A stretch of DNA of 64,000 bases from Pseudoclavibacter soli DSM 23366. GTDB taxonomy: Bacteria > Actinomycetota > Actinomycetes > Actinomycetales > Microbacteriaceae. A program made the translations under genes and the position numbers. The notes beneath the pieces are model-generated. The model made no database searches and was not told where the DNA came from. It worked only from the letters and a program-made list of their open reading frames with translations. The stretch is from NCBI RefSeq assembly GCF_000423505.1, contig NZ_KE384027.1:559140-623139 (forward strand), given 5' to 3'. Numbering within the stretch: position 1 is the stretch's first letter; each line of letters begins with the position of its first letter. Below are positions 10,595 to 20,173 of the stretch, in pieces.

Positions 10595-10875
10595 GTGAGA
10601 AGAAGCAAGAGTCGACCACAGTCGAGCGCGGCTACCGCAAGACTCGCCGCGGCTACGTGGTCAGCGACAAGTCCGACAAGACGATCACCGTGCTGGTCGA
10701 AGACCGCGTGAAGCACGCGCTCTACGGCAAGGTGCTGCGTCGTTCGGCCAAGGTACACGTTCACGACGAGAACAACGCCGCCGGCGTCGGCGACCTCGTG
10801 CTGATCAGCGAGACCAAGCCCCTGTCCGCCACCAAGCGCTGGCGCCTGGTAGAGATTCTGGAGAAGGCCAAGTAG
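10591..10875 (+). CDS. rpsQ: 30S ribosomal protein S17
   Basis: S17 is an OB-fold primary binder of 16S rRNA. It has 94 residues with [27 protein letters not shown] and the conserved [18 protein letters not shown]. Its ATGA start overlaps the rpmC stop. Confidence 0.97.
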   Translation: MSEKKQESTTVERGYRKTRRGYVVSDKSDKTITVLVEDRVKHALYGKVLRRSAKVHVHDENNAAGVGDLVLISETKPLSATKRWRLVEILEKAK

Positions 10876-10902
10876 GCCTGATCCCAGCCAAGGAGAATTG
10901 AC

Positions 10903-11271
10903 ATGATTCAGAACGAATCGCGACTGAAGGTGGCCGATAACACCGGCGCCAAGGAGTTGCTGACGATTCGTGTGCTCGGGGGCTCCAACCGCCGGTACGC
11001 GGGTCTTGGCGACGTCATCGTGGCGACCGTCAAAGATGCGATCCCCGGTGGCGGTGTGAAGAAGGGTGAGGTCGTGAAGGCCGTCATCGTTCGCACTGCT
11101 AAAGAGACTCGCCGTCCCGACGGCTCGTATATCAAGTTCGACGAGAACGCCGCTGTGCTGCTCAAGGGCGATGGCGAACCTCGTGGCACCCGCATCTTCG
11201 GCCCGGTTGGCCGAGAGCTTCGTGACAAGAAGTTCATGAAGATCGTTTCGCTGGCACCGGAGGTGATTTAA
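10903..11271 (+). CDS. rplN: 50S ribosomal protein L14
   Basis: L14 sits at the subunit interface and binds the silencing factor RsfS. It has 122 residues, the standard length, starting [20 protein letters not shown] and ending [11 protein letters not shown]. An AAGGAG site precedes the ATG. It opens the spc part of the cluster; rplX follows after 1 base. Confidence 0.98.
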   Translation: MIQNESRLKVADNTGAKELLTIRVLGGSNRRYAGLGDVIVATVKDAIPGGGVKKGEVVKAVIVRTAKETRRPDGSYIKFDENAAVLLKGDGEPRGTRIFGPVGRELRDKKFMKIVSLAPEVI

Positions 11272-11272
11272 C

Positions 11273-11623
11273 ATGGCGAAGATCCGTAAAGGCGACCTCG
11301 TAGAGGTCATCTCAGGGCCGAGCCAGGAGCGCGGCGGTTTCCGCGGCAAGCAGGGAACGGTTCTGCGTGTGCTGCCTGAGAGCGACCGAGTGGTCGTCGA
11401 GGGCATCAACATCGTGACTCGTCATCAGCGCGCCGGCGTGAACGGCCAGCCGGGTGGCATCCAGGAGTTCGAGGCACCTATTCACGTCTCGAACGTCGCG
11501 TTGGTCGACCCCGAGACCAAGAAGCCCACTCGCGTGGGCATCCGTGTCGAAGAAGTTGAGACGAACGGCATCACGCGCACCGTGCGCACTCGGTATGCCA
11601 AGAAGTCGGGTAAGGACATCTGA
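11273..11623 (+). CDS. rplX: 50S ribosomal protein L24
   Basis: L24 starts 50S assembly. The KOW motif is visible near the start ([32 protein letters not shown]). The 116 residues are in the family range. Its stop overlaps the rplE start by one base. Confidence 0.97.
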   Translation: MAKIRKGDLVEVISGPSQERGGFRGKQGTVLRVLPESDRVVVEGINIVTRHQRAGVNGQPGGIQEFEAPIHVSNVALVDPETKKPTRVGIRVEEVETNGITRTVRTRYAKKSGKDI

Positions 11624-12201
11624 TGACTGAGACTGCACAGGCTGAGAAGATTCAGCCCCGCCTCAAGGTCAAGTACCGCGAGACCATCATTCCCGCACTC
11701 GAGCAAGAGTTCGGTTTCACCAACGCCCATCAGGTGCCCAACGTCGTCAAGGTCGTTGTGAACACCGGTGTCGGCGATGCAGCTCGTGACGGCAAGATCA
11801 TCGAGGGCGCGATTCGTGACCTGACCCTGATCACCGGTCAAAAGCCGCAGGTCAACCACGCTCGGAAGTCGATCGCACAGTTCAAGCTGCGTGAAGGCCA
11901 GGCTATCGGCGCACATGTGACCCTTCGTGGAGACCGTGCGTGGGAGTTCCTGGATCGCCTGATCAGCCTCGCACTGCCGCGCATCCGCGACTTCCGCGGC
12001 CTCAGCGATCAGCAGTTCGACGGTAATGGCAACTACACCTTCGGTCTCACCGAGCAGTCGGTATTCCACGAGATCAAGCAGGATGAGATCGACCAGGTTC
12101 GTGGGTTTGACATCACCATCGTCACCACGGCCAAGAACGATGACGAGGGTCGGGCACTGCTTCGCCAGCTCGGCTTCCCGTTCAAGACCAACAACAAGTA
12201 A
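11623..12201 (+). CDS. rplE: 50S ribosomal protein L5
   Basis: L5 binds 5S rRNA and contacts the P-site tRNA. It has 192 residues with the signature [22 protein letters not shown] and the C-terminal [20 protein letters not shown]. In many actinobacteria rpsN (S14) follows here, but the next 73 bases contain no such gene. Confidence 0.98.
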   Translation: MTETAQAEKIQPRLKVKYRETIIPALEQEFGFTNAHQVPNVVKVVVNTGVGDAARDGKIIEGAIRDLTLITGQKPQVNHARKSIAQFKLREGQAIGAHVTLRGDRAWEFLDRLISLALPRIRDFRGLSDQQFDGNGNYTFGLTEQSVFHEIKQDEIDQVRGFDITIVTTAKNDDEGRALLRQLGFPFKTNNK

Positions 12202-12274
12202 CACACCGATTGCCGCAGGTCCCGTCTCTGTGTACAGAGGCGGGAAACCGGGCGAGAACAGGAAAACCCACAGA

Positions 12275-12673
12275 ATGACACTCACAGATCCGGTCGCAGA
12301 CCTGCTGACCAGACTGCGCAATGCGAACAGCGCTCATCTCGAGCGCGTCGCGCTGCCTTACAGCAAGCTCAAGCGCAATATCGCCGATATCCTTCAGCGC
12401 GAAGGCTATGTCGCCGAGGTTGGCGAAGAGCCTGCCCGCGTTGGCAAGACCCTGCTGATCACCCTGAAGTACGGCCCGCAGCGTGAGCGCACGATCACGG
12501 GCATCAAGCGCGTGTCAAAGCCCGGTCTGCGGGTGTACGCAAAGTCGACCGAGCTGCCTCAGGTGCTCGGCGGCCTGGGCGTTGCAATCCTGTCCACCTC
12601 CTCGGGTCTGCTCACAGACCGCGAGGCCAAGAGCAAGGGCGTGGGTGGGGAAGTCCTCGCCTACGTGTGGTGA
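12275..12673 (+). CDS. rpsH: 30S ribosomal protein S8
   Basis: S8 is a central-domain assembly protein and, in E. coli, the spc-operon regulator. From ATG 12275 it has 132 residues: [21 protein letters not shown] at the start and [26 protein letters not shown] at the end. An AGGAAA site lies 13 bases upstream. The frame is open further upstream only because it overlaps rplE out of frame. Confidence 0.97.
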   Translation: MTLTDPVADLLTRLRNANSAHLERVALPYSKLKRNIADILQREGYVAEVGEEPARVGKTLLITLKYGPQRERTITGIKRVSKPGLRVYAKSTELPQVLGGLGVAILSTSSGLLTDREAKSKGVGGEVLAYVW

Positions 12674-12679
12674 TCGAAT

Positions 12680-13216
12680 ATGTCACGTATCGGCAAACTT
12701 CCCATCCAGATTCCTGCTGGCGTCGACGTCACCGTTGAGGGTCAGCACGTTGCAGTCAAGGGGCCCAAGGGCCAGCTTGACGTCGTCATTCCCGCGCCCA
12801 TCGCCGTCGCCATCGACGGCGGGCAGGTCGTGGTCACTCGACCCGATGATGAGCGTCAGTCGCGTTCGCTGCACGGCCTGAGCCGTACCCTGATCGCCAA
12901 CAACATCATCGGCGTGACTGAGGGCTACCGTAAGAGCCTGCAGATCGTCGGCACCGGTTACCGTGTGGTGGCCAAGGGCAGCGCGATCGAATTCGCTCTC
13001 GGCTACTCACACCCGATCGTGGTTGACCCGCCGGCTGGCATCTCGTTCGAGATCGAAGGCCAGAACAAGGTCACCGTCGTGGGTATCGACAAGCAGGCGG
13101 TCGGCGAGGTCGCCGCGAAACTGCGCAAGCTTCGTCTGCCAGAGCCCTATAAAGGCAAGGGCGTGCGCTACGAAGGCGAGCAGGTGCGTCGCAAGGCTGG
13201 AAAGGCTGGTAAGTAA
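12680..13216 (+). CDS. rplF: 50S ribosomal protein L6
   Basis: L6 lies near the sarcin-ricin loop and factor-binding site. It has 178 residues, [15 protein letters not shown] at the start, and the C-terminal signature [20 protein letters not shown]. It is 6 bases after rpsH and 2 before rplR. Confidence 0.98.
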   Translation: MSRIGKLPIQIPAGVDVTVEGQHVAVKGPKGQLDVVIPAPIAVAIDGGQVVVTRPDDERQSRSLHGLSRTLIANNIIGVTEGYRKSLQIVGTGYRVVAKGSAIEFALGYSHPIVVDPPAGISFEIEGQNKVTVVGIDKQAVGEVAAKLRKLRLPEPYKGKGVRYEGEQVRRKAGKAGK

Positions 13217-13218
13217 TC

Positions 13219-13584
13219 ATGGCTTCACGCAACAACAGCAGGCAGGCAGCTCGTCAGCGCCGCCATGCACGTGTGCGCAAGCACATCCAGGGCACTGCGG
13301 TTCGTCCCCGTCTTGTCGTCAACCGTTCGGCGCGCCACGTGTTCGTGCAGGTAGTCGACGATACCAAGGGCATTACCGTCGCCAGCGCATCGACCCTCGA
13401 GGCCGATCTGCGCTCGTTCGACGGTGACAAGACAGCCAAAGCCAAGCGCGTTGGCGAATTGGTCGCGGAACGTGCCAAGCAGGCAGGTGTCGAGGAAGTC
13501 GTGTTTGACCGCGGCGGCAACCGCTACGCCGGTCGTGTCGCAGCGATCGCCGACGGCGCACGTGAAGGTGGGCTGAAACTGTGA
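13219..13584 (+). CDS. rplR: 50S ribosomal protein L18
   Basis: L18 binds 5S rRNA with L5 and L25. It has 121 residues: an Arg-rich N-terminus ([19 protein letters not shown]), [20 protein letters not shown], and the ending [21 protein letters not shown]. It overlaps rpsE by 4 bases (GTGA). Confidence 0.98.
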   Translation: MASRNNSRQAARQRRHARVRKHIQGTAVRPRLVVNRSARHVFVQVVDDTKGITVASASTLEADLRSFDGDKTAKAKRVGELVAERAKQAGVEEVVFDRGGNRYAGRVAAIADGAREGGLKL

Positions 13585-14270
13585 GCGAACAGACCAAAGA
13601 TCAAGCATCGAAGGAGCACGAGGTGACCGCAACGGCAACCGAGGGCCAGCAGGTGAAGGGCCAGCAGGCCACCGATCCCAACGAGCGTGAGCGTCGTCAC
13701 GGCTCGCGTGAGCGTCAGCCCGGTCGCGAGCGCGGCGGACGCGGCGGTGATAAGGAGAGCCCCTTCCTGGAGCGCGTCGTCACCATCAACCGTGTCGCCA
13801 AGGTGGTCAAGGGCGGCCGTCGCTTCAGCTTCACCGCTCTGGTAATCGTCGGTGACGGCGATGGCCTGGTGGGCGTCGGCTATGGCAAGGCGAAAGAGGT
13901 TCCGGCCGCTATCGCCAAGGGCGTTGAAGATGCCAAGCGCAACTTCTTCCGGGTGCCGCGCATCAAGAAGACGATTCCGCACCCCGTGCAGGGTGAGGAT
14001 GCTGCAGGCGTCGTGCTGTTGCGCCCCGCCGCAGCCGGTACCGGTGTTATCGCCGGTGGCCCGGTGCGTGCCGTGCTCGAGTGCGCAGGCGTGCATGATG
14101 TGCTGAGCAAGTCGCTCGGTTCGTCGAACACACTGAACATCGTGCGCGCCACTGTCGCAGCACTGAAGCAGCTCGAAGAGCCTCAGGCCGTGGCCGCTCG
14201 CCGCGGACTGCCGCTCGATGAGGTCGCTCCGGCGATCCTGCTGTACACCGAAGAGAAGGCGAGTGAGTGA
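13581..14270 (+). CDS. rpsE: 30S ribosomal protein S5 with N-terminal extension
   Basis: S5 helps maintain translational accuracy and mRNA unwinding. It has 229 residues from a GTG start. The first 55 or so are a charged extension rich in Gln, Arg and Gly, followed by the standard double-stranded-RNA-like domain ([20 protein letters not shown]) and the C-terminal domain with [18 protein letters not shown]. Such extensions are common in actinobacterial S5. Confidence 0.97.
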   Translation: MSEQTKDQASKEHEVTATATEGQQVKGQQATDPNERERRHGSRERQPGRERGGRGGDKESPFLERVVTINRVAKVVKGGRRFSFTALVIVGDGDGLVGVGYGKAKEVPAAIAKGVEDAKRNFFRVPRIKKTIPHPVQGEDAAGVVLLRPAAAGTGVIAGGPVRAVLECAGVHDVLSKSLGSSNTLNIVRATVAALKQLEEPQAVAARRGLPLDEVAPAILLYTEEKASE

Positions 14271-14455
14271 TGGCTGCCCAACTGAAGGTAACCCAGATCA
14301 AGAGCAAGATCGGTGGTAACAGCCAGCAGCGCAACACCCTGCGTTCGCTCGGCCTGCACCGCATCGGTCAGACCGTCGTCAGAGACGACAACCAGGTCAA
14401 CCGCGGCTACGTCAAGGCAGTCGCTCACCTGGTGAAGGTGGAGGAGGTTCAGTGA
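14270..14455 (+). CDS. rpmD: 50S ribosomal protein L30
   Basis: L30 is a small 50S protein. From ATG 14270 it has 61 residues: [37 protein letters not shown], and [10 protein letters not shown]-like ending. The ATG overlaps the rpsE stop by one base, and the gene overlaps the rplO start by one base. Confidence 0.97.
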   Translation: MAAQLKVTQIKSKIGGNSQQRNTLRSLGLHRIGQTVVRDDNQVNRGYVKAVAHLVKVEEVQ

Positions 14456-14928
14456 TGGCTGAAGACAAAAAGGCTCAGGCCGAAGACAAGGTGAGCCTGC
14501 TGAAGGTTCATCACCTTCGTCCGGCTGCTGGTGCCAAGAAGGATCGCACCCGCGTGGGTCGTGGTGAGGCCTCTAAGGGCAAGACCGCGGGTCGCGGCAC
14601 CAAGGGAACCAAGGCACGCTACCAGGTGCGTCAGGGCTTTGAAGGCGGCCAGATTCCGCTGCACATGCGCCTGCCGAAGCTTCGTGGCTTCAAGAATCCC
14701 GCCCGTGTCGAGTACCAGGTGGTCAACCTGTCGAAGCTCGCCACGCTCTTCCCCGAGGGCGGTCAGATCGGCATCGAAGACCTCGTCGCCAAGGGCGCTG
14801 TACGCGCCGGCGCTCCGGTCAAGGTGCTCGGCGACGGTGAGATCAGCGTCAAGCTCGATGTCCGCGTCGACAAGGTCTCGGCCTCGGCACGCGACAAAAT
14901 CGTCGCAGCCGGCGGATCGGTAGAGTAG
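14455..14928 (+). CDS. rplO: 50S ribosomal protein L15
   Basis: L15 is a late-assembly 50S protein. From ATG 14455, placed after a GGAGG site, it has 157 residues: [37 protein letters not shown]-type Gly/Lys-rich N-terminus, then [26 protein letters not shown] three bases earlier is also possible but is worse spaced. A hairpin separates it from secY. Confidence 0.97.
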   Translation: MAEDKKAQAEDKVSLLKVHHLRPAAGAKKDRTRVGRGEASKGKTAGRGTKGTKARYQVRQGFEGGQIPLHMRLPKLRGFKNPARVEYQVVNLSKLATLFPEGGQIGIEDLVAKGAVRAGAPVKVLGDGEISVKLDVRVDKVSASARDKIVAAGGSVE

Positions 14929-14934
14929 TGTCGG

Positions 14935-14964
14935 ATCTCGGCTGTGGGAAACCACAGCCGAGAT
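14935..14964 (+). terminator. Hairpin between rplO and secY (attenuator-like)
   Basis: A perfect 13-bp stem (ATCTCGGCTGTGG / CCACAGCCGAGAT) closed by a GAAA tetraloop lies 6 bases after rplO. Only TCTTC follows, so termination is probably partial. It would set the secY-adk-map level below that of the ribosomal proteins. Confidence 0.7.
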
Positions 14965-14989
14965 TCTTCAATTGACAGGAGCCAGAAGG

Positions 14990-16303
14990 TTGTCGAACGC
15001 GGTAGCCCGAATCTTGAAGACCCCAGACCTACGACGGAAGATTGGCTTCACACTGCTGATCGTTCTGCTGTTCCGGCTTGGGTCCTTCGTTCCGACCCCA
15101 TACGTCGACTATGCGAACGTGCGCGTTTGCGTCGAGGCGCAGTCGTCCACCTCCGGGCTCTACGAGCTCGTCAACCTCTTCAGCGGCGGTGCGCTCCTTC
15201 AGCTATCGATCTTCGCGATGGGCATCATGCCCTACATCACTGCGTCGATCATCGTGCAGCTGTTGCGTGTCGTGATACCGCGTTTTGAAGAACTCCATAA
15301 AGAGGGTGAGAGCGGCCAGGCCAAGCTGACCCAGTACACTCGCTACCTTTCCTTGGCATTGGGCCTGCTCCAGGCCACCACCCTGATCACCGTCGCTCGC
15401 ACCGGAGCGCTGTTTGGCACATCCTGCAGCGCCGACCTCATCGCCAACGACTCGTGGTACGTGATCGTTCTCATGGTCATCACCATGACTGCTGGCACCG
15501 GCCTCATCATGTGGTTCGGCGAGCTCATCACCGAGCGCGGAATTGGCAATGGCATGTCGCTGTTGATCTTCACCTCGATTGCCGCCCAGTTCCCGAGCTC
15601 GATGGGCGCCATCTGGAATGGCTCAGCTGGCCCCCGCGTCTTCTTCCTCGTCATCGCGGTTGCGCTCCTGCTGGTGCTGGCAGTCGTGTTCGTTGAACAG
15701 TCGCAGCGCCGCATTCCCGTGCAGTACGCCAAGCGCGTCGTCGGGCGTCGCACCTACGGCGGCAACAGCACCTACATTCCGATCAAGGTCAACATGGCCG
15801 GCGTCGTGCCCGTCATCTTCGCCTCGTCGTTGCTGTACCTCCCCGCACTGATCGCCCAGTTCAACCAGGGCGACGGCACCAACCCGCCTGAGTGGGTGCA
15901 GTTCATCTCGAACTACCTCACCCGCGGCGATCACCCGCTCTACATGGCGCTCTACTTCCTGCTCATCGTGGGCTTCACGTACTTCTACGTGGCCATCACG
16001 TTCAACCCTGACGAGCAGGCTGAGAACCTCAAGAAGTATGGTGGCTTCATCCCGGGCATCCGCGCCGGTCGCCCCACCGCAGACTTCCTCAACTACGTAC
16101 TCACCCGCATCACGTTCCCCGGTTCGCTGTACCTCGGCATCGTGGCCCTGCTGCCGCTGATAGCACTGAGCTACCTCGGGGTGAGTCAGAACTTCGCCTT
16201 CGGCGGCACATCGATTCTGATCATCGTGGGTGTCGGCCTCGAGACGGTCAAGCAGATAAACTCACAATTGCAGCAACGTCATTACGAAGGACTACTGAAA
16301 TGA
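14990..16303 (+). CDS. secY: Protein translocase subunit SecY
   Basis: SecY is the pore of the Sec translocon. About 437 residues and ten hydrophobic helices are visible. [28 protein letters not shown] begins it, with the plug-region sequence [51 protein letters not shown], and the cytosolic loop [23 protein letters not shown]-like ([16 protein letters not shown] here). The TTG at 14990 is preferred because AGGAG lies 8 bases upstream; a TTG at 14972 has no such site. Confidence 0.96.
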   Translation: MSNAVARILKTPDLRRKIGFTLLIVLLFRLGSFVPTPYVDYANVRVCVEAQSSTSGLYELVNLFSGGALLQLSIFAMGIMPYITASIIVQLLRVVIPRFEELHKEGESGQAKLTQYTRYLSLALGLLQATTLITVARTGALFGTSCSADLIANDSWYVIVLMVITMTAGTGLIMWFGELITERGIGNGMSLLIFTSIAAQFPSSMGAIWNGSAGPRVFFLVIAVALLLVLAVVFVEQSQRRIPVQYAKRVVGRRTYGGNSTYIPIKVNMAGVVPVIFASSLLYLPALIAQFNQGDGTNPPEWVQFISNYLTRGDHPLYMALYFLLIVGFTYFYVAITFNPDEQAENLKKYGGFIPGIRAGRPTADFLNYVLTRITFPGSLYLGIVALLPLIALSYLGVSQNFAFGGTSILIIVGVGLETVKQINSQLQQRHYEGLLK

Positions 16304-16313
16304 GGCGATTCAA

Positions 16314-16886
16314 TTGACTCAGCGACTGCTTCTCATCGGCCCGCCTGGGGCTGGCAAGGGCACCCAGGCCGCTCGTCTGACCACCGAACTCGGAGTGCCA
16401 GCCATTTCGACTGGTGATATTTTCCGCGCGAACGTCAAGAATGAGACCGAGCTCGGCCTGCAGGCCAAGCGGTACATGGATGCGGGGGAGTACGTCCCCG
16501 ATTCACTCACCAACGACTTGGTGCGGTCGCGCCTGGGCGAGCCCGATGCCGCTGAAGGCTTCTTGCTCGACGGCTACCCCCGCACCGAAGACCAGGTGAA
16601 GGAGCTTGACGACATCCTCAAAGCACAGGGCACTTCGCTCGATGCTGTGGTGCTCATCGAAGCTGACCAAGAAGAGCTGGTACAGCGCCTTCACAAGCGT
16701 GCGCAGGAACAGGGCCGTTCCGACGATACCGAAGAGGTCATCCGTCATCGTCTCGAGGTCTACACCGAGCAGACGCAGCCGCTGATCGACATCTACCGCG
16801 AACGTGGACTGCTCGTCACTGTCGACGGGCTGGGTGCGGTCGACGAAGTGACCAAGCGCATCCTCGACGGGCTCGCAGCCCGCTGA
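16314..16886 (+). CDS. adk: Adenylate kinase (short form)
   Basis: Adenylate kinase converts ATP + AMP to 2 ADP. The P-loop GPPGAGKGT is at residues 9-17, the NMP-binding segment [10 protein letters not shown] follows, and [11 protein letters not shown] holds the conserved arginine. At 190 residues it is the short type with a reduced LID and no zinc cysteines, usual in actinobacteria. It begins with TTG 10 bases after secY, and its stop overlaps the map start. Confidence 0.97.
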   Translation: MTQRLLLIGPPGAGKGTQAARLTTELGVPAISTGDIFRANVKNETELGLQAKRYMDAGEYVPDSLTNDLVRSRLGEPDAAEGFLLDGYPRTEDQVKELDDILKAQGTSLDAVVLIEADQEELVQRLHKRAQEQGRSDDTEEVIRHRLEVYTEQTQPLIDIYRERGLLVTVDGLGAVDEVTKRILDGLAAR

Positions 16887-17713
16887 TGTTTCGCAGCAAG
16901 TTCGACTACAAGACCCCAGAGCAGATTCTGAAGATGCGAGCCGCGGGGCTCGCCACGCGGCACGTGCTGGATGCGATCGCTCCGGCCATCGTGCCCGGGG
17001 CAACCACTCGATCGCTCGATGACATCGCCTTGGCCTCGCTGAAGGCCGACGGCGCGATCGCCAACTTCGCGCTCGAAGAAGATTATTACGACGCGATCTG
17101 CGTGTCGCTCAACGAGCAGGTGGTGCATGGCATCCCCGGTGACCGCGTGATTCAAGCTGGCGATATCGTTTCGGTGGATGCCGGGGCTGAGCTGGGTGGC
17201 TGGAATGGCGATTCTGCGATCACAGTCGTCGTGCCTGGGGGCGATCCTGAGGTGCAGGCTCGCCGCGAGGAGCTCAACCGAGTGACCGAGCAGTCGATGT
17301 GGGCGGGCATTGCTGCGCTGGCATCGGCCAAGCACGTCAACGAGGTTGGTGCTGCCATCGAGGATTACATCTTGGGGCAGGGACAGTTCGGCATTCTGCG
17401 TGAGTACATCGGGCACGGTATTGGGCGACAGATGCACGAAGAACCTCCGGTGTTCAACTACGCCATCGCGGGGCGCGGGGCCAAAGTGGCGCCGGGCCTG
17501 GTGATCTGCATTGAGCCAATGGTGACCAACGGCACTGAAGAGACTGCGATCGAAGCTGATGGCTGGGCCATCTCGACCGTCGACGGCTCCGACGGCTCGC
17601 ACTGGGAGAACGCAGTTGCGGTGACTGAAGGTGGTGTCTGGGTGCTGACCGAACATGATGGTGGCGCCGCGGGGCTGGCGCCATTTGGCGTGACGCCTGC
17701 GCCGCTCAGCTGA
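16886..17713 (+). CDS. map: Methionine aminopeptidase, type I
   Basis: MetAP removes the initiator methionine from new proteins. It has 275 residues. His81 (VVHGIPGD), Asp98 (SVDAG) and Asp109 (WNGDSA) correspond to the substrate histidine and two metal ligands; GHGIGRQMHEEP supplies the His ligand and IEPMV and HWENAVAV the Glu ligands. It overlaps adk by one base and completes the secY-adk-map unit. Confidence 0.96.
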   Translation: MFRSKFDYKTPEQILKMRAAGLATRHVLDAIAPAIVPGATTRSLDDIALASLKADGAIANFALEEDYYDAICVSLNEQVVHGIPGDRVIQAGDIVSVDAGAELGGWNGDSAITVVVPGGDPEVQARREELNRVTEQSMWAGIAALASAKHVNEVGAAIEDYILGQGQFGILREYIGHGIGRQMHEEPPVFNYAIAGRGAKVAPGLVICIEPMVTNGTEETAIEADGWAISTVDGSDGSHWENAVAVTEGGVWVLTEHDGGAAGLAPFGVTPAPLS

Positions 17714-17725
17714 TTTCGGTCGAAC

Positions 17726-17769
17726 TGCGACACGCCCGACTAGATTAACGGCCTCTAATACCATACAAT
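17726..17769 (+). promoter_or_regulatory. infA operon promoter with GCGACACGCC element
   Basis: TGCGACACGCC (17726-17736), four bases, TAGATT (-35, 17741-17746), a 17-base spacer and TACAAT (-10, 17764-17769). The -10 is close to ideal. The element and spacing match the S10, rplM and NlpC/P60 promoters. infA begins about 60 bases after the -10. Confidence 0.65.
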
Positions 17770-17832
17770 TCTTGTTTGGTGTCTCATGGCATCATTGTGA
17801 TCGACGACAGAGAAATGAGTAGGTAAGCATTC

Positions 17833-18054
17833 ATGGCGAGTAAAGAAGGAGTCATCGAGATTGAGGGTTCAGTCTTGGAGGCTCTCCCCAACGCCATGTT
17901 TCGCGTCGAGCTGACCAATGGTCACGTTGTCTTGGCGCACATTTCCGGCAAGATGCGGCAGCACTACATCCGCATCCTCCCTGAAGATCGCGTTGTCGTC
18001 GCAATGACTCCCTATGACCTGAGCAAGGGGCGCATCGTCTATCGCTACAAGTGA
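17833..18054 (+). CDS. infA: Translation initiation factor IF-1
   Basis: IF-1 binds the 30S A site during initiation. It has 73 residues with the OB-fold sequence [32 protein letters not shown] and the end [18 protein letters not shown]. It begins the alpha-operon part of the cluster. In relatives rpmJ (L36) usually comes next, but it is not found here. Confidence 0.98.
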   Translation: MASKEGVIEIEGSVLEALPNAMFRVELTNGHVVLAHISGKMRQHYIRILPEDRVVVAMTPYDLSKGRIVYRYK

Positions 18055-18101
18055 TAGTGCTGCGTCGACCGGCGTTCGCGCCATCCAACTGAATATTCCA
18101 A

Positions 18102-18169
18102 GCAGTGTCGTCGGGCAACCGACACACCCCCAGACTGAAGGCTGGGGCCGCTATTGCGGGTGACACTGC
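18102..18169 (+). promoter_or_regulatory. Predicted three-way-junction leader RNA before rpsM
   Basis: An outer 8-bp stem GCAGTGTC (18102-18109) / GACACTGC (18162-18169) encloses two hairpins: GTCGG-gcaa-CCGAC (18110-18123, GNRA-type loop) and CCCCAG-8 nt-CTGGGG (18128-18147). This lies in the 151-base gap between infA and rpsM, ending 37 bases before the rpsM start. The position resembles the regulated leader of the E. coli alpha operon, but no known family is recognised. Seen by eye only. Confidence 0.4.
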
Positions 18170-18205
18170 CACACACCTTCAATCGCACCACTAGGAGCAG
18201 CCACT

Positions 18206-18574
18206 ATGGCACGTCTGGCCGGCGTCGATCTGCCTCGCGAGAAGCGCGTCGAGATCGCACTCACATACATCTTCGGAATCGGGCGCACCAGTGCGCACAA
18301 GATTCTCGAAGCGACTGGCATCAGCGGAGACATCCGCGTCAAAGATTTGAACGACGATCAGCTCGTCGCTCTGCGCGACCACATCGAGCACAACTACAAG
18401 GTTGAGGGCGATCTCCGCCGCGAGGTTGCCGCCGACATTCGCCGCAAGGTCGAGATCGGCAGCTACCAGGGCCTGCGTCACCGCCGCGGCCTGCCGGTGC
18501 ACGGTCAGCGCACCAAGACCAACGCGCGTACGCGCAAGGGTCCGAAGCGCACCGTCGCAGGCAAGAAGAAGTAG
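18206..18574 (+). CDS. rpsM: 30S ribosomal protein S13
   Basis: S13 is in the 30S head and contacts L5 and L31 of the large subunit. It has 122 residues: [27 protein letters not shown] at the start and [26 protein letters not shown] near the end. A TAGGAG site lies before the ATG. Confidence 0.98.
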   Translation: MARLAGVDLPREKRVEIALTYIFGIGRTSAHKILEATGISGDIRVKDLNDDQLVALRDHIEHNYKVEGDLRREVAADIRRKVEIGSYQGLRHRRGLPVHGQRTKTNARTRKGPKRTVAGKKK

Positions 18575-18598
18575 TAGAGAGCTCAGGAGACAGCAACC

Positions 18599-19003
18599 AT
18601 GGCAGCAGCAAAGTCAGCAGCCGCAGCGCGCAAGCCGCGTCGCAAAGACCGCAAGAACATCGCGGTGGGTCAGGCTCACATCAAGTCGACCTTCAACAAC
18701 ACCATCATCTCGATCACCGATCCTTCGGGCGCGGTCATCTCATGGGCCTCTTCTGGCGAGGTCGGGTACAAGGGCAGCCGCAAGTCGACACCTTTCGCCG
18801 CCCAGCAGGCCGCCGAGCAGGCCGCCAAGCGCGCCCAAGAGCACGGCGTCAAGAAGGTCGACGTGTTCGTCAAGGGCCCGGGCTCGGGTCGTGAGACCGC
18901 CATCCGCTCACTCCAGGCCGCAGGCCTCGAGGTCGGCTCGATCAACGATGTGACTCCTCAGGCGCACAACGGCTGCCGCCCGCCGAAGCGCCGTCGCGTC
19001 TGA
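18599..19003 (+). CDS. rpsK: 30S ribosomal protein S11
   Basis: S11 lies on the 30S platform near the mRNA exit. It has 134 residues with an Ala/Lys-rich N-terminus, [39 protein letters not shown] and the ending [13 protein letters not shown]-like ([14 protein letters not shown]). rpoA follows after 142 bases; rpsD is not in this operon. Confidence 0.98.
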   Translation: MAAAKSAAAARKPRRKDRKNIAVGQAHIKSTFNNTIISITDPSGAVISWASSGEVGYKGSRKSTPFAAQQAAEQAAKRAQEHGVKKVDVFVKGPGSGRETAIRSLQAAGLEVGSINDVTPQAHNGCRPPKRRRV

Positions 19004-19020
19004 CCCTTTCGTCTTTCGTG

Positions 19021-19127
19021 CGGGGTGTGCCCCGTTCGCCCTAGCTGGGCGCACTCCGCAACAACCATCCAAACCCAACTCCTGGGAGGCCTCCCAGAGC
19101 AAGCCGAGTGTCATATGGCGGACACTC
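19021..19127 (+). promoter_or_regulatory. Structured spacer between rpsK and rpoA
   Basis: Three hairpins are visible: CGGGG-tgtg-CCCCG (19021-19034), a perfect 16-base palindrome CTGGGAGGCCTCCCAG (19082-19097), and GAGTGTC-8 nt-GACACTC (19106-19127), which ends a few bases before the rpoA ribosome-binding site. An alternative long pairing joins GCGGGGTGTGC with GCGCACTCCGC. It could set the ratio of RNA polymerase alpha to ribosomal proteins by partial termination or processing. Confidence 0.4.
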
Positions 19128-19145
19128 AGCCGAAAGGAAACACAC

Positions 19146-20138
19146 GTGCTGATTGCACAGCGACCCACACTCACTGAAGAAGTCGTCTCTGAGAACCGTG
19201 CACGGTTCACCATCGAGCCGCTGGAGCCGGGCTTCGGCTACACGCTCGGCAACTCGCTGCGTCGCACCCTGCTGTCATCCATCCCGGGCGCTGCTGTCAC
19301 CAGCATCCGTATCGACGGCGTGCTGCACGAGTTCAGCACCATTCCCGGCGTTGTCGAAGACGTGTCTGACATCATCCTGAACATCAAAGAGCTGGTCGTC
19401 TCAAGCGAGCACGACGAGCCGATCACCGCTTTCCTGCGCAAGCAGGGTGCCGGTGAGGTGACCGCTGCCGACATCACCGTGCCGGCCGGCGTCGAGGTGT
19501 TCAACCCCGAACTGGTCATCGCGACCCTCAACTCCAAGGCCAAGCTCGACATCGAGCTGGTCATCGAGCGCGGTCGTGGCTATGTGACTGCAGCGCAGAA
19601 CCGCAGCGAATACGCTGAGGTCGGCCAGATTCCGATCGACTCGATCTACTCGCCCGTGCTCAAGGTCACGTACAAGGTCGAGGCAACTCGAGCTGGTGAG
19701 CGTACCGACTTCGACAAGCTGATCGTCGATGTTGAGACCAAGCCGGCAATCTCACCTCGTGATGCGGTGGCCTCGGCCGGCAGCACACTGGTTGAGCTGT
19801 TCGGCCTGGCCAAAGAGCTCAACACCGAGTCAGAGGGCATCGAGATCGGGCCCGCTCCGGTCGACGTGGCCACCAGCACCGAACTGTCGACGCCGATCGA
19901 AGACCTCGATCTCTCGGTTCGCTCGTACAACTGCCTCAAGCGCGAGAACATCAACTACGTGCATGAACTGGTCGCGCTGAGCGAACAGCAGCTGATGAAC
20001 ATCCGCAACATCGGGCAGAAATCGGTCGACGAGGTACAGGACAAGCTCGAAGAGCTGGGTCTTTCGCTGAAAGACGCAGTTCCAGGCTTCGACGGGGCCC
20101 ACTTTTACACGGGCTTCGACGACGAGCCCCAGGCCTGA
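19146..20138 (+). CDS. rpoA: RNA polymerase alpha subunit
   Basis: Alpha forms the dimer that nucleates RNA polymerase. It has 330 residues from a GTG start with a GAAAGG site. The N-terminal domain ([45 protein letters not shown]) and the DNA-binding C-terminal domain ([45 protein letters not shown]) are complete. Confidence 0.98.
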   Translation: MLIAQRPTLTEEVVSENRARFTIEPLEPGFGYTLGNSLRRTLLSSIPGAAVTSIRIDGVLHEFSTIPGVVEDVSDIILNIKELVVSSEHDEPITAFLRKQGAGEVTAADITVPAGVEVFNPELVIATLNSKAKLDIELVIERGRGYVTAAQNRSEYAEVGQIPIDSIYSPVLKVTYKVEATRAGERTDFDKLIVDVETKPAISPRDAVASAGSTLVELFGLAKELNTESEGIEIGPAPVDVATSTELSTPIEDLDLSVRSYNCLKRENINYVHELVALSEQQLMNIRNIGQKSVDEVQDKLEELGLSLKDAVPGFDGAHFYTGFDDEPQA

Positions 20139-20173
20139 CACAGACATTTTTTCACTGACAAGGAGAATCCAAC

